DNA from: Paracoccus aerius
Lineage (GTDB): Bacteria; Pseudomonadota; Alphaproteobacteria; Rhodobacterales; Rhodobacteraceae
NCBI RefSeq assembly: GCF_014656455.1
Contig: NZ_BNCL01000008.1
Span: forward strand, 1-64,000
Direction of reading: 5' to 3'
Length of the DNA: 64,000 bases
Shown here: positions 32,661 to 42,114 of the stretch, in pieces
Layout: each line of letters opens with the position of its first letter
Position numbering within the stretch: the stretch's first letter is position 1
Position numbers and translations under genes: made by a program
Notes under the pieces: generated by a model
Databases searched by the model: none
What the model was told of the DNA's origin: nothing
Seen by the model: the letters and a program-made list of their open reading frames with translations, nothing else

Positions 32661-33737
32661 ATGCTGCACGCGAAAACCAGGCTTACCTATCCTCGTAGTG
32701 CCGCTGCCATGTTCCGCTTCGCGGCGGATCATCCGGAATACATCACGGGAACGGAGGCAGGCCCCTGGCGGATGCAGATCCCGCTGGGCAGCTTCGAGGC
32801 GCGGCGAGACGGTGAGGCGCTTCTCGTTGAGGCAGCAGGGGTCAACCCCATCGGCCTCAGCTACATGAAGCTGATCTTCGTGGATCATATCCGCGAGTAT
32901 CTGGCAGAAGACGTGGATCTGCACTGGGAGGGCGACGGACAGTCCCATGGCGTTCCGCCGTTCTTCCGCGAGGTCCGCGTCACGGCCTCGCGTCGCCTGA
33001 CCCCGTCGATGCAAAGGGTCACCTTCGCCGTTCCGGACCTGGAAGACCTGCCGCTGGACGAGCTTCACGTCCGTCTGCTCCTGCCTCCGGAGGATCGGCC
33101 AGCAAACCTGCCGCCTGTGTGGCCGATGCTGACAGCAAGTGGTGCGCTGAGCTTTCCCGCCCGGTCCGATGCCTTGCTGGTGCGCGTCTACACGATCCGC
33201 CATGTCGATCTGGCGCGGGGCGAGGTGGACATCGACTTCGTGCTCCATCCGACCGCCGAGAGATCGGCCGGGGGTTGGGCTGCGGCGTGCCGCCCGGGCG
33301 AGGTGGCGGGACTGCTGGGTCCGGGCGGCGGGGCGATCCCCCAGGCACCACGGGTGCTTCTGCTGGGCGACGAGACGGCGCTGCCGTCCATCGCCCGCAT
33401 GCTGGAGGCTGCGTCGCCCAGGTCCATCTGCGAGGCGATCATCGAGGTGGATGGCCCCGAGGATGAACAAGATCTGGCCGGCCCGGTGGAGTGGCTGCAT
33501 CGGCATGGCGCCGCGCCGGGCACGCGGCGGCTTCTGGTCGAGGCGCTTGCCCGGCGGCAGCCGTCCGATGATCTTTACGTCTGGGCCGGATGCGAGTTCG
33601 ATGCGTTCCGCGATATCCGCCGCCACGTCCGTTCGGTCTGGAAGATGCCGCGCGACCGGCACATGGTCGCAGCCTACTGGCGGCGCGGCGTGGCCGGCGA
33701 GATGGCGGAAGAACCGCACCACAGTTCTGCCGCCTGA
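32661..33737 (+). CDS. Siderophore-interacting FAD-binding protein with N-terminal DUF2218
   Basis: 358 residues from ATG 32661. Residues about 1-95 are DUF2218 (YPRSAAAMFRFAADHPEYIT, LSYMKLIFVDHIREYLAED). The rest is a ViuB/SIP-type reductase: FREVRVTASRRLTPSMQRVTFAV, then VRVYTIRHVDLARGEVDIDFVLH (FAD-binding R-x-Y-T), GGWAAACRPGEVAGLLGPGG, LLLGDETALPSIARMLE and a C-terminal VWKMPRDRHMVAAYWRRG. These enzymes release iron from ferric siderophores in the cytoplasm using reduced flavin. It converges on the RhtX-like transporter and receptor genes at its 3' side, completing a siderophore uptake locus. Iron (Fur-type) control is expected, but I cannot identify a Fur box. Confidence 0.9.
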   Translation: MLHAKTRLTYPRSAAAMFRFAADHPEYITGTEAGPWRMQIPLGSFEARRDGEALLVEAAGVNPIGLSYMKLIFVDHIREYLAEDVDLHWEGDGQSHGVPPFFREVRVTASRRLTPSMQRVTFAVPDLEDLPLDELHVRLLLPPEDRPANLPPVWPMLTASGALSFPARSDALLVRVYTIRHVDLARGEVDIDFVLHPTAERSAGGWAAACRPGEVAGLLGPGGGAIPQAPRVLLLGDETALPSIARMLEAASPRSICEAIIEVDGPEDEQDLAGPVEWLHRHGAAPGTRRLLVEALARRQPSDDLYVWAGCEFDAFRDIRRHVRSVWKMPRDRHMVAAYWRRGVAGEMAEEPHHSSAA

Positions 33738-33757
33738 ACCCGGCGGCCGCCCCTTCC

Positions 33758-34984
33758 TTACGCCGTCATCGCTTGGGCCTGGGTCTTCACCAGCCATTGC
33801 AGCATCAGGACTGCCAGAACGGGCAGGACGGCGGCAAGGCCGAAGAAGACGCCATATCCCGCCTGCTGCGCCACGATCCCTGCTGCAAGGCCAAGACCCA
33901 TGCTGAGAGCGCCATCAAGGCATTGGAACAGGGTGAAGTCGACACCACCCTGCCCCGGATCCGACCACCGCATGAACTGGGCATAAAGCGCGGTAAACCC
34001 GATGGCCGACAGCGCCGATCCGGACAGGAGCGCGGCCGCGACCGGCAAGGCGGTCGGCAGGGCGGTCCCGGCACCGCTCAGCGCCAGGCACAGCATGAGG
34101 ATGGCCTGGGACACCAATGCGCCAATCATGGTTGTCCGCACCCCCCATCGCTGAACCGCCGCCCCGCCGAGCAGCGCCCCCACGAGGCCCAGGACCAGGC
34201 TGCCAAAGCCGTTGAGCAGGCCCACTGTCGCAAGGGAAATGCCCGTGTCGATCAGGAACGGTCCCAGCATTCCCAGGGACAGCTTCTGGGCGACGACAAA
34301 GATTGCCGTCAGCATCAGCCCTTGCCGGATGTCCCGTCGGGCCAGTGCCCGGCGCAGACTGGGGCGCGCACCTCCGGCCGGAGAAGGCGCGGACTTCCGC
34401 GCCGTCAGGGCAAACCAGACGAGCAGAACAGACACCAGACCGGCCATGCACCAGACCGCCCCGGTCCAGCCGATCCGGGCGACCATGACCAGCAGAAGCC
34501 CCGCACCGATCGCTGATCCGACATAGGCGCCACCAACCTGCGCGGCATTGCCCCAGCCGTGCTCGCTGCGGGCAAGGGCGCCGACCGCATGGCCGTCAAC
34601 GACGACATCGGCGGTTGCCGTGGCGAAGGCCACCCCCATCAGGCAGGCCAATGCCGGCAGCAGCGGCACCAGGCCGACGGTGCCGGTGGCCAGCAGACCA
34701 AGAACAGCGATCAGACCGAAGAGCAAAACCAGCAAGGCGCTGCGTGGTGGCCGGCCCGGCGGCAGCCGCCACCGTTCGATCGCTGGCGACCACAGCACCT
34801 TCAGCGCCCATGGCGCGATCAGCAGCGACAGAAGGCCGATCCGGTCCAAGGGCAGGCCCTGGTCGCGCAGCACGGCGGGCAGTCCACCCCAGGTCAGCCC
34901 GCCAATCACGCTCTGCGCGACATAGGCGGCCCACAGGCCGGACAGGATCGCGGCCTGTCCAGGCTTCCCTGCACCACGTGCCAT
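33758..34984 (-). CDS. MFS transporter, RhtX/FptX-like siderophore permease
   Basis: 408 residues, about 12 membrane spans. N-terminal [58 protein letters not shown] and later [18 protein letters not shown] are typical of the RhtX/FptX group, which imports ferric siderophores across the inner membrane as a single protein. Its ATG overlaps the stop of the receptor gene by one base (TGATG), so both are translated from one message. Located next to the SIP reductase gene. Confidence 0.85.
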   Translation of the reverse strand: MARGAGKPGQAAILSGLWAAYVAQSVIGGLTWGGLPAVLRDQGLPLDRIGLLSLLIAPWALKVLWSPAIERWRLPPGRPPRSALLVLLFGLIAVLGLLATGTVGLVPLLPALACLMGVAFATATADVVVDGHAVGALARSEHGWGNAAQVGGAYVGSAIGAGLLLVMVARIGWTGAVWCMAGLVSVLLVWFALTARKSAPSPAGGARPSLRRALARRDIRQGLMLTAIFVVAQKLSLGMLGPFLIDTGISLATVGLLNGFGSLVLGLVGALLGGAAVQRWGVRTTMIGALVSQAILMLCLALSGAGTALPTALPVAAALLSGSALSAIGFTALYAQFMRWSDPGQGGVDFTLFQCLDGALSMGLGLAAGIVAQQAGYGVFFGLAAVLPVLAVLMLQWLVKTQAQAMTA

Positions 34985-37044
34985 CAGAAGCGGCGGCTCA
35001 GGCTCGCCGTCCAGGTGCGGCCTTCGTCACGATAACAGTATCCGGCCGTGCAGGTCTGCTTTTGCTGATCGAACAGGTTCTTGACGTTCAACTGCATCTC
35101 GACCCCCGGCAGTTGCGCGGGCTCATAGCTGACGCCGAGGTCCACGAAGACGCGATCGTCGTTGGTGATGGCATTGGCATCATCGCCATAGCTTTCCCCG
35201 ACATAGCGAAGCCCTGCCGCCAACCCCAGGCCCGTTCCCGGTCCCGACTGGACGTCATACTTGCCCCAGAGCGACAGCGTATCGTTCGGCACGCCGGACA
35301 ATTCCTTACCGACAGTGCCGGGCAGCCCTCGCTCGGTCTTGACGCGCTGATGCGCATAACTGGCGATCACACCCCAACCATTGTCCCAGTTGGCCTGTGC
35401 CTCCAGTTCAAAGCCGCGGCTGTTCAGGTCCAGCTGACGCTGGCGGTTCTCGCCGGTCGACACATCAAGCACGGTGCCATCACGTTGATCGATGTCGAAG
35501 ACGGCCGCTGACAGCAGCAGGTTCGTGCCTTCGGGCGCGTATTTGAGGCCGATCTCGCGCTGCGTGGATTGCATCGGGCGGGCGGCCCTCTGCGTGCTGT
35601 CATCGGCCGGATCATCATAAACAAAGCCGATATTGGGCGCGAAAGAGGTCGAAACGCTGCCATAGACCATGACGCCGTTGGTCCAGTCATAGCTCAGCGC
35701 CAGGCGTCCGGATCGGCCGGTGTCGTCCTGCGTGCTATTTGAACCGTCGGGAGCCGTCGTGATCGTCTCGACACTGTCCCAACGGGCGCTGGCAAAGGCC
35801 TGCCAGTTGCCCCACCGCATCTGATCATGCAAGTAGATGCCCTTCTGGCGCTGCTCCTGCGCACCGTCGAACGGCACCGCCGCCGCGGCCGTCTCGGCAG
35901 CCGAGACATAGCCGAGGGTGCTGTAGGTCTCATAGTCGGCGCGGGTCATGTCAATGCCGGCCAGGATCTCGTGCGACACCGGACCGGTGTCCATGCTCCA
36001 GCGCAGCCCATTGTCGAGCACCAGCGTGTCGATGTTTTCCTTGTAGTGCCCCCAATAGCGGGCCAGATCGGCCCCGACGGGATAGTGCCCGCTGTATTCG
36101 AGGTCGATGTCAACGCTTGCCGCCCGGAAGCTCTGGCGCAGCGTTACGCTGTCGTTCAGGTCATGCTCGACCTCATAGCCGAGGCGCCACTGGTCCTGCT
36201 CGAAATCGTTGTAGTCGGGATCGCCCTCGTAGAGGTCCGACACCACGCCATAGGACGGGTTGTAGAAGGCGGCAGTTCCGCCCGTCAGCGAATTCGACAC
36301 CTCTGCCAGCAGCGTTGCACGGGTCACGCCATTGTCCCAGGACAGGGCCGGGGCGAAGTAGGTCTTGTCGTCCGCATAGCCCGGCAGATCGGTGTTCGAT
36401 TTGCGAGCCAGACCCGTCACGCGATAGCTGAACTCACTGCCTTCGGAGACGGGCCCGGAGATATCGCCCGCAATCTGGGCGCGGTCATTGGCGCCGGTGG
36501 TCAGTTCGATCTCGCGATAGCGTTCGGTCTTTGGCCGCTTGGTGATCAGGTTGACGACGCCGCCCGGTCCGCTGACGCCATAGAGCGACGAGTTCGGGCC
36601 CTTCAGCACGGCGACACCTTCCAATCCGTAAGGCTCGGATTTGAACCAGGCGGTCGGCGCGTTGTATTGGCGCAGCCCGTCGCGGAAATAGCCGTTGTAG
36701 TAAGCCGGAAGGCCGCGGAGGAAGAAGGCGTCGAACCGGGTGTCGAAACCGTAGTTGTTCGGGTTCGCCGCCGCCGTATAGCCCAAGGCTTCGTTCAGCG
36801 TGCGCGGCGCCTGATCCTCGATTTGGTCCTGCGTGATGATGGTGACAGCCTGCGGGATTTTTCCGACCGGCGTATCCAGCTTGGTCGCCGTGCGACTGAT
36901 GCCCGGGACATAGCCGTCTTGCACCAGCGTGGTGTCGCTTTCCGCCTCCAGCGTAATCTCGGACAACACATAAGGGGCGTCTTGAGCCACAGCGGGAAGA
37001 GCCGCAACACCGGCAAGCAAACAGGCAATCAGTGGTCTGGTCAT
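34984..37044 (-). CDS. TonB-dependent siderophore receptor
   Basis: 686 residues with signal peptide ([21 protein letters not shown]) and AAGGA as ribosome-binding site. Plug domain: [44 protein letters not shown], then [21 protein letters not shown] and [23 protein letters not shown]. The rest is a 22-strand barrel ending in the usual aromatic terminal residue (WTASLSRRF). FhuA/FpvA-type receptor for a hydroxamate or similar ferric siderophore in the outer membrane. First gene of a two-gene operon with the RhtX-like permease. A Cys pair near the C-terminus (CTAGYC) is in an extracellular or periplasmic position. Confidence 0.92.
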   Translation of the reverse strand: MTRPLIACLLAGVAALPAVAQDAPYVLSEITLEAESDTTLVQDGYVPGISRTATKLDTPVGKIPQAVTIITQDQIEDQAPRTLNEALGYTAAANPNNYGFDTRFDAFFLRGLPAYYNGYFRDGLRQYNAPTAWFKSEPYGLEGVAVLKGPNSSLYGVSGPGGVVNLITKRPKTERYREIELTTGANDRAQIAGDISGPVSEGSEFSYRVTGLARKSNTDLPGYADDKTYFAPALSWDNGVTRATLLAEVSNSLTGGTAAFYNPSYGVVSDLYEGDPDYNDFEQDQWRLGYEVEHDLNDSVTLRQSFRAASVDIDLEYSGHYPVGADLARYWGHYKENIDTLVLDNGLRWSMDTGPVSHEILAGIDMTRADYETYSTLGYVSAAETAAAAVPFDGAQEQRQKGIYLHDQMRWGNWQAFASARWDSVETITTAPDGSNSTQDDTGRSGRLALSYDWTNGVMVYGSVSTSFAPNIGFVYDDPADDSTQRAARPMQSTQREIGLKYAPEGTNLLLSAAVFDIDQRDGTVLDVSTGENRQRQLDLNSRGFELEAQANWDNGWGVIASYAHQRVKTERGLPGTVGKELSGVPNDTLSLWGKYDVQSGPGTGLGLAAGLRYVGESYGDDANAITNDDRVFVDLGVSYEPAQLPGVEMQLNVKNLFDQQKQTCTAGYCYRDEGRTWTASLSRRF

Positions 37045-37463
37045 CGCGGATCCTTGGCAACAGCGTCAGTGATTGCGCCCATGTTCACGGCACGGGCATG
37101 ACTGGCATGCCTGAACATGATGGACGCGCAGCATCCCAAGCTAGCACCGCCCGCTAAAGATCCTGATTTAATCTGTCAAGTATGGAAGTTGGTCGTGGCT
37201 GGTTACGCTTTACCGCTCGATATACTGGCCAACCCAGCACCTGCTGTATGTTGAAAGAGAGTAAACATGTGGCAGCGAAAGCCACCTAGATGTCTCACAG
37301 TTGTCCTTCTTCGAGTTGTCGCGGCCACAAGTCCGAGTGTCAGGTCTGAGGACGCTGCACCGCCGCGACACGGCACGTTCGGACCCTCAAGATTCAGCCG
37401 TTTTAACTGCGGCAACCAAAGGCCAGCGTCAGCCAGCATGGCAAAGGGCTTATGACCTCACCG
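37045..37463. other. Intergenic stretch upstream of the siderophore receptor
   Basis: About 420 bases with no gene. The right side adjoins the antiporter stop. Around 37350-37385 GACGCTGCACCGCCGCGACA followed by TTCGGACC is a weak echo of the dispersed repeat. The receptor promoter must be here; no clear Fur box. Confidence 0.3.
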
Positions 37464-39236
37464 TTACGCCTGCCGGTTCCCGAGCACCAGATCGCGTCCT
37501 GCAAAGATGCCGCCCACGCATTCCATCTCGAAGCGCTCCATGTCTCGGCCACGGAATGAAACCATGACCTCGTCCACAACTTCGGGGGCTTCGCCCAAGG
37601 TCAGCAGCGCCTCTCGCCCCAGAACAAAGGCGCTTTCCAGCGTTTCCCGGATCTGGAAATCAGCCCCTGCCTTGACCAGTTCAAGCGCATGTTCCCGGTC
37701 GAAGGCTCGTGCCAGCACTGGCACCATCGGGAACTCATGCTTGGCTAATCCGACAATCTTCGTTACCGCTGCAGGATCGTTGGGGGCTGCGATGATAAGG
37801 CTCGCCTTTCCGGCCCCGGCGGCATGAAGGATGTCCAGCCGCGCCCCGTCACCGTACCAGACCTTGAAGCCGAACTCGGCAGCATTGCGGATCGACTGCG
37901 CGTCGGTGTCGATGATGGAAAGACTATGTCCTCGAGCAAGCAGCGGCTGGCTGACGATCTGTCCCACCCGCCCGAAGCCGATCAGCAGCACGCTTGCCGC
38001 AAGAGCTTTAGCCTCGTCCACCCCGTCCATTGATATGGGCCCATCCGACGCGAAGCGATCGTGCAGGATCACCATCAGTGGCGTAAGCACCATTGAGCAG
38101 ATGATGATCGCCGTCAGGTTGGCATTCCATTCCGGCGTCAGGATGCCGAAATGGGTCGCCGAGGCGTAAAGCACAAAGGCGAATTCGCCGCCCTGCGCCA
38201 TCAGGACCGCGCGTTCCATGGCCTCGCGGCGTGACGCCTTGAGCAGCCGTCCGACACCATAGATCACACCCATCTTCAGCAGGATATAAGCTGGAACGCT
38301 AAGGGCGATCACCGCCCAGTTTTTGGCGATCGTATCGAGGTCGAGTGCCATGCCGACCCCAAGGAAGAACAACCCGAGAAGGAGGCCACGAAACGGCTCG
38401 ATATCGGCCTCGAGCTGATGGCGAAAACTGCTCTCCGACAGCAGGACCCCGGCAAGAAAGGCGCCCATGGCCATCGACAGGCCGCTAGCCTGCATCAGGA
38501 CCGCTGCGCCCAGCACGACCAGCAGTGCGGCAGCTGTCATCACCTCTCGGGCGCCCGATCGCGCCAGTAGGCGGAACATCGGATCCAGAAGGTAGCGGCC
38601 TGCAAGGACAAGTCCTGCAATGGCGGCAAGGCCGACCGCAATGCCCTGCAGCCGGTCTGCGAGGCTGGTTTCGGTGCCGCCCGGAGCCAGAAAGGCGACA
38701 AGGGCCAGAAGCGGGACGATCGCCAGATCCTCCAGCAGCAGGATCGCCACGATGCGGCGGCCGCTGGGCAACGCCATCTGGTTCCGTTCCGTCAGCATCT
38801 GCATCACGATGGCGGTTGAGGTCAGGACGAAGCCGGTCCCGGCAACGAAGCTCGGCACCGTCGGATATCCCAAAGCCAGGCCAACCCAGATGAGGGCCGC
38901 CATCGCAAGCGTAACCTGAAGAAGGCCCAGCCCGAAAATCTCGCCTCGCATGGACCAAAGCCGCGCAGGCTGCATCTCCAGCCCGATGATGAAAAGAAAC
39001 AGCACGACGCCCAGTTCGGCGACATGAATGATGGATTGTGGGTCGTCAAAGAACCCGAAGCCGAAGGGCCCGACTGCCAGTCCCGCGGCCAGATATCCCA
39101 AGACCGATCCCAGGCCTAGTCGCCGGAAAAGCGTTACCGCAATGACTGCTGCGGCTAGCAGCACGACCACGGCCGCGAAGTCGGGCGCACCATGCGCGGC
39201 GGTGTCATGTACTGCATCCACAACCTGACTGGCCAT
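37464..39236 (-). CDS. Monovalent cation:proton antiporter-2 family protein (KefB/KefC-like)
   Basis: 590 residues with GGAGAAG ribosome-binding site. Residues about 20-390 are a Na+/H+ exchanger domain of about 12 spans (GYLAAGLAVGPFGFGFFDDPQSIIHVAELGVVLFLFIIGLEMQPARLW; FVLTSTAIVMQML). Residues about 400-520 are a RCK N domain (VLLIGFGRVGQIVSQPLLARGHSLSIIDTDAQSI; KVWYGDGARLDILHAAGA; LVKAGADFQIRETLESA), which binds nucleotides or glutathione adducts in Kef proteins. Inner-membrane potassium efflux or proton antiport, perhaps for electrophile or pH stress. Single gene. Confidence 0.88.
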   Translation of the reverse strand: MASQVVDAVHDTAAHGAPDFAAVVVLLAAAVIAVTLFRRLGLGSVLGYLAAGLAVGPFGFGFFDDPQSIIHVAELGVVLFLFIIGLEMQPARLWSMRGEIFGLGLLQVTLAMAALIWVGLALGYPTVPSFVAGTGFVLTSTAIVMQMLTERNQMALPSGRRIVAILLLEDLAIVPLLALVAFLAPGGTETSLADRLQGIAVGLAAIAGLVLAGRYLLDPMFRLLARSGAREVMTAAALLVVLGAAVLMQASGLSMAMGAFLAGVLLSESSFRHQLEADIEPFRGLLLGLFFLGVGMALDLDTIAKNWAVIALSVPAYILLKMGVIYGVGRLLKASRREAMERAVLMAQGGEFAFVLYASATHFGILTPEWNANLTAIIICSMVLTPLMVILHDRFASDGPISMDGVDEAKALAASVLLIGFGRVGQIVSQPLLARGHSLSIIDTDAQSIRNAAEFGFKVWYGDGARLDILHAAGAGKASLIIAAPNDPAAVTKIVGLAKHEFPMVPVLARAFDREHALELVKAGADFQIRETLESAFVLGREALLTLGEAPEVVDEVMVSFRGRDMERFEMECVGGIFAGRDLVLGNRQA

Positions 39237-39372
39237 CTGCTTCTCCTATCGAGGCTTGTCCCTGTTATGATGTAAATCCGTTCAGAGGCGAGCCCCAATG
39301 CAGTGCAAACGCCCAGCATGTCTTACGCAGGCCGGATCGCCGGCCACTCCGCCCCGCGTTTTGGCGTGAACA

Positions 39373-39441
39373 TGAGTGGCCGATTGTGGAAGCTGCATGC
39401 GGCAAGATGACTGGTCCGACCGTCCGCAATGGGTTGTTTGG
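39373..39441 (+). repeat. Dispersed intergenic repeat, copy D
   Basis: GGCCGATTGTGGAAGCTGCA, GCGGC, GTCCGACCGTCCGCAATGGG in the common order; upstream of the ScyD-like gene. Confidence 0.55.
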
Positions 39442-39534
39442 CCAAGCACGGCTTCTGTTGACAGCTTCCTTCCTGGGGCGGAAGCTTCTGAACCAGGCGT
39501 TCCGCTTTGGACGTCGTTTCGTGTGAGGTGCTTC

Positions 39535-40704
39535 ATGAGTTCGGCTCTGATAGGGCGGTGCGTCTCCATGCCCCGCCGCATTCTCCTTGCGTCTTCTTTC
39601 ACACTCGCTAGTCTTCTTGCCTCGGCACCCTCAGGGGAAGCTGCAACGCTTCGGCTTGAGAAGGTTGTCATGGAAGGCCTGGCAAACCCGCGGGGCGTTT
39701 CCTTCGGTCCCGATGGCTGGCTTTACGCCGCAGAGGCCGGCACCGGCGGAGATGGGCCATCGATCGTCTCTGGCGACGGCCAGACAGTTTCCTTCGGTCT
39801 CTCGGGTAGAGTAAGCCGGTATCGGTCCGGGGTGCAGGAGGTGGTCGTTGATGGACTGCCCTCGCTTGCCCCAGCCGGGGGGTTCGGTGCCACGGGTGCG
39901 CACGACCTTGCCTTCCTGGACGGGGTTCTCCATGCCGTCCTGGGCTTTGGCGCAAATCCTGCCCTTCGCGCAAACCTTGCAAGCGCTCCCGGCTCTGAAC
40001 TGCTGGGGCAGGTTGTTTCTGTCTCGGGCGGCACTGTTTCAGCGGTTGCCGATCTTGCCGCATTTGAACTTACAGATGGCCCCGACGACGAGCCGAACAG
40101 CAATCCGTTCAGCTTGATTGCCCTTTCTGATCGCTTCATTGCCACCGACGCGGGAGGAAACGACGTTCTGACGGTCAGTCGGGATGGAGCAGTTGCCATA
40201 ACGGCAGTATTGCCGAAAGGCTCCTATCAGCCGGTTCCAACAGGCGCCACTGTCGGACCGGAGGGTGAGATCCTTGTTGGCCAGTTGACGGGATTTCCTT
40301 TCCCCGTTGGCGGGGCAAATGTCTTTGCCATTGATGGAATAGGAATGATCGACGTGCTCGCTGCCGGCTTCACGAACCTCATCGACGTCGCATACGGCAA
40401 CGGCAAACTTTATGCGCTCGAGTTCGACAGCGATGGCCTGCTCGGTCCGAACAACACCGGGTCGCTGTTCGAGATCGGTGAAGACGGCATCAAACGTCTT
40501 GTTTACGGCGGCCTAAACAGCCCGACTGGCCTTGCGCTTGGGGTCGACGGGAGCATCTTTGTTGACGAGAATGGCGTTTCGCCGACAGATGGGCGCGTGA
40601 TCCAGCTTGCCCCGGTGCCGCTTCCTGCATCCTTGCCTCTCCTGGCAGGCGGCATGACCTTTGCCGCGGCTGTTGGTTCATGGAGAGGCCGCAAGCGAAG
40701 CTAA
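39535..40704 (+). CDS. ScyD/ScyE-like beta-propeller protein with VPLPA-CTERM sorting tail
   Basis: 389 residues from ATG 39535 (GAGGTG before it); 39568 is the alternative. Signal peptide (MPRRILLASSFTLASLLASAPSGEA) and then propeller repeats such as VMEGLANPRGVSFGPDGWLYAAEAG, GAHDLAFLDGVLHAVLGFG, ATVGPEGEILVGQLTGFPF, GLNSPTGLALGVDGSIFVDE. ScyD-family propellers resemble SMP-30/NHL proteins. The C-terminus VPLPASLPLLAGGM, a hydrophobic stretch and GRKRS is the VPLPA-CTERM sorting signal, processed by an exosortase, so the protein is exported and anchored or released at the cell surface. No exosortase gene is in the window. A dispersed repeat precedes it. Confidence 0.8.
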   Translation: MSSALIGRCVSMPRRILLASSFTLASLLASAPSGEAATLRLEKVVMEGLANPRGVSFGPDGWLYAAEAGTGGDGPSIVSGDGQTVSFGLSGRVSRYRSGVQEVVVDGLPSLAPAGGFGATGAHDLAFLDGVLHAVLGFGANPALRANLASAPGSELLGQVVSVSGGTVSAVADLAAFELTDGPDDEPNSNPFSLIALSDRFIATDAGGNDVLTVSRDGAVAITAVLPKGSYQPVPTGATVGPEGEILVGQLTGFPFPVGGANVFAIDGIGMIDVLAAGFTNLIDVAYGNGKLYALEFDSDGLLGPNNTGSLFEIGEDGIKRLVYGGLNSPTGLALGVDGSIFVDENGVSPTDGRVIQLAPVPLPASLPLLAGGMTFAAAVGSWRGRKRS

Positions 40705-40968
40705 GGCAGGAAGTCACATTGCGGAAGCCGGCCAGCCACAACCGAACGGCGCAACTTGCTGTCGCCCGAACTCGTTCCCTTGGCCGGCTTCCTGCGGTTG
40801 GTCACGCCATTCGCTGTGCATGAGATATCCGTTCGCCCGACGTCAATTGCTATGGCTGCAGCTTGCCTGATCGTCGGTGATAGGATCAAACATCCCGTAT
40901 GCTTCACCACATCTTGCCCGCCCCAGCTATGCGTGTTCGAAGGCGTAGTTACTTTAATGGAGATATGC

Positions 40969-41976
40969 ATGCCCCTCACGCGTCTCGGGTTTGTCCTGAC
41001 CACTGCCCTCCTGCCTGCAGCCGCTGCAGCGGATGTTATCGCTCCAAAGGTCATGGTGATCGCGATGTTCGATGCCGAGGCCAAGCCCTGGCAGGACAAT
41101 CTGGACCTGCCGAACAAGGTTCAGGTTCCCGGCTTGCCGGAAAGCGCCAATGAGGTCGCCTGCAATGCCGACCTTTGCCAGATGACCACGACCATGGGCT
41201 TTGCAAATGCCGCGGCCTCAACCATGGCCGTGGTGCTCTCGGACAAGTTCGACCTGACCAAGACCTACTTCATCGTGGCAGGCATTGCCGGTGTTGATCC
41301 CGAAAACGGGACGCTCGGATCGGCGGCCTGGGCTGACTATGTGGTAGACGCCGGGCTTGTTCACCGCATCGATGATCGCGAGGCGCCGTCCGAATGGACC
41401 AGCCAGATCGTCGAACTAGGCGCGAGGAAGCCTAATGAAAAGCCGGGTTGGAGTGCCGGAACCGAGGTATTTCAGTTGAACCCGAACCTAGTAAAAGCTG
41501 CCTACGAGGCCAGCATGGACGTCGAGCTGAGCGACAACCCGGATGCAGCGGCCTATCGCGGCGCCTACAGCCAGGATGCTGCGAAGGCCGATCCTGGCGT
41601 TATGGTCTGCGCCTCGGTTTCCGCCGACACCTACTGGCATGGTGCGGTCACCGCCAAGGAGGTCGAGGAACACGTTTCGCTTCTCACGGATGGGAATGCG
41701 GATTACTGCATGAGCCAGATGGAGGACAACGCCACGCTGGCCGCGCTTCAGCGCGGGGCGCAAGCGGGTCTTCTAGATTTTGACCGCGTTGTTGTCCTGC
41801 GGACGGCGTCGAACTTCGACCGTGCCCATGTGGGACAGAGTACAGCTGAGTCCCTGGCTGCGAAATCAGGCGGTTTTCCTGCGGCCACTGAGAATGCCTT
41901 CCGTGTCGGAAACGCATTTGCCCAGGCCATCATTGCGGACTGGTCGAGCTATGAGAATGGTGTCTCCAAGCCATAA
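40969..41976 (+). CDS. Purine nucleoside permease (NUP) family protein
   Basis: 335 residues from ATG 40969, with GGAG at good spacing; the upstream open frame has no domain. Signal peptide MPLTRLGFVLTTALLPAAAAADV. The rest matches the NUP family, related to nucleoside phosphorylases: KVMVIAMFDAEAKPWQDNLDL, TMGFANAAASTMAVVLSDKFDLTKTYFIVAGIAGVDPENGTLGSAAWADYVVDAGLVHRID, then MVCASVSADTYWHGAVTAKEVEEHV and LDFDRVVVLRTASNFDRAH. Fungal members transport or bind purine nucleosides; the bacterial exported forms are probably periplasmic and of unclear activity. A strong hairpin follows the stop. Confidence 0.85.
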   Translation: MPLTRLGFVLTTALLPAAAAADVIAPKVMVIAMFDAEAKPWQDNLDLPNKVQVPGLPESANEVACNADLCQMTTTMGFANAAASTMAVVLSDKFDLTKTYFIVAGIAGVDPENGTLGSAAWADYVVDAGLVHRIDDREAPSEWTSQIVELGARKPNEKPGWSAGTEVFQLNPNLVKAAYEASMDVELSDNPDAAAYRGAYSQDAAKADPGVMVCASVSADTYWHGAVTAKEVEEHVSLLTDGNADYCMSQMEDNATLAALQRGAQAGLLDFDRVVVLRTASNFDRAHVGQSTAESLAAKSGGFPAATENAFRVGNAFAQAIIADWSSYENGVSKP

Positions 41977-41990
41977 GGCGTCATCCTCAT

Positions 41991-42026
41991 GCCCTCAGCC
42001 CCACGTCTTGACTGTGGGCTGAGGGC
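41991..42026 (+). terminator. Terminator hairpin after the nucleoside permease family gene
   Basis: GCCCTCAGCCCCAC and GTGGGCTGAGGGC pair over 13 bp with one bulged C, 14 bases past the stop. No T-run. Confidence 0.7.
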
Positions 42027-42114
42027 CTATAGCGGGTTTGACCCCCTGTATATCCCGCTCGGGGGTGAGCTGCATATCGCGCGTTTTGCACAATGTGCAA
42101 GAGATCGCCGATGC

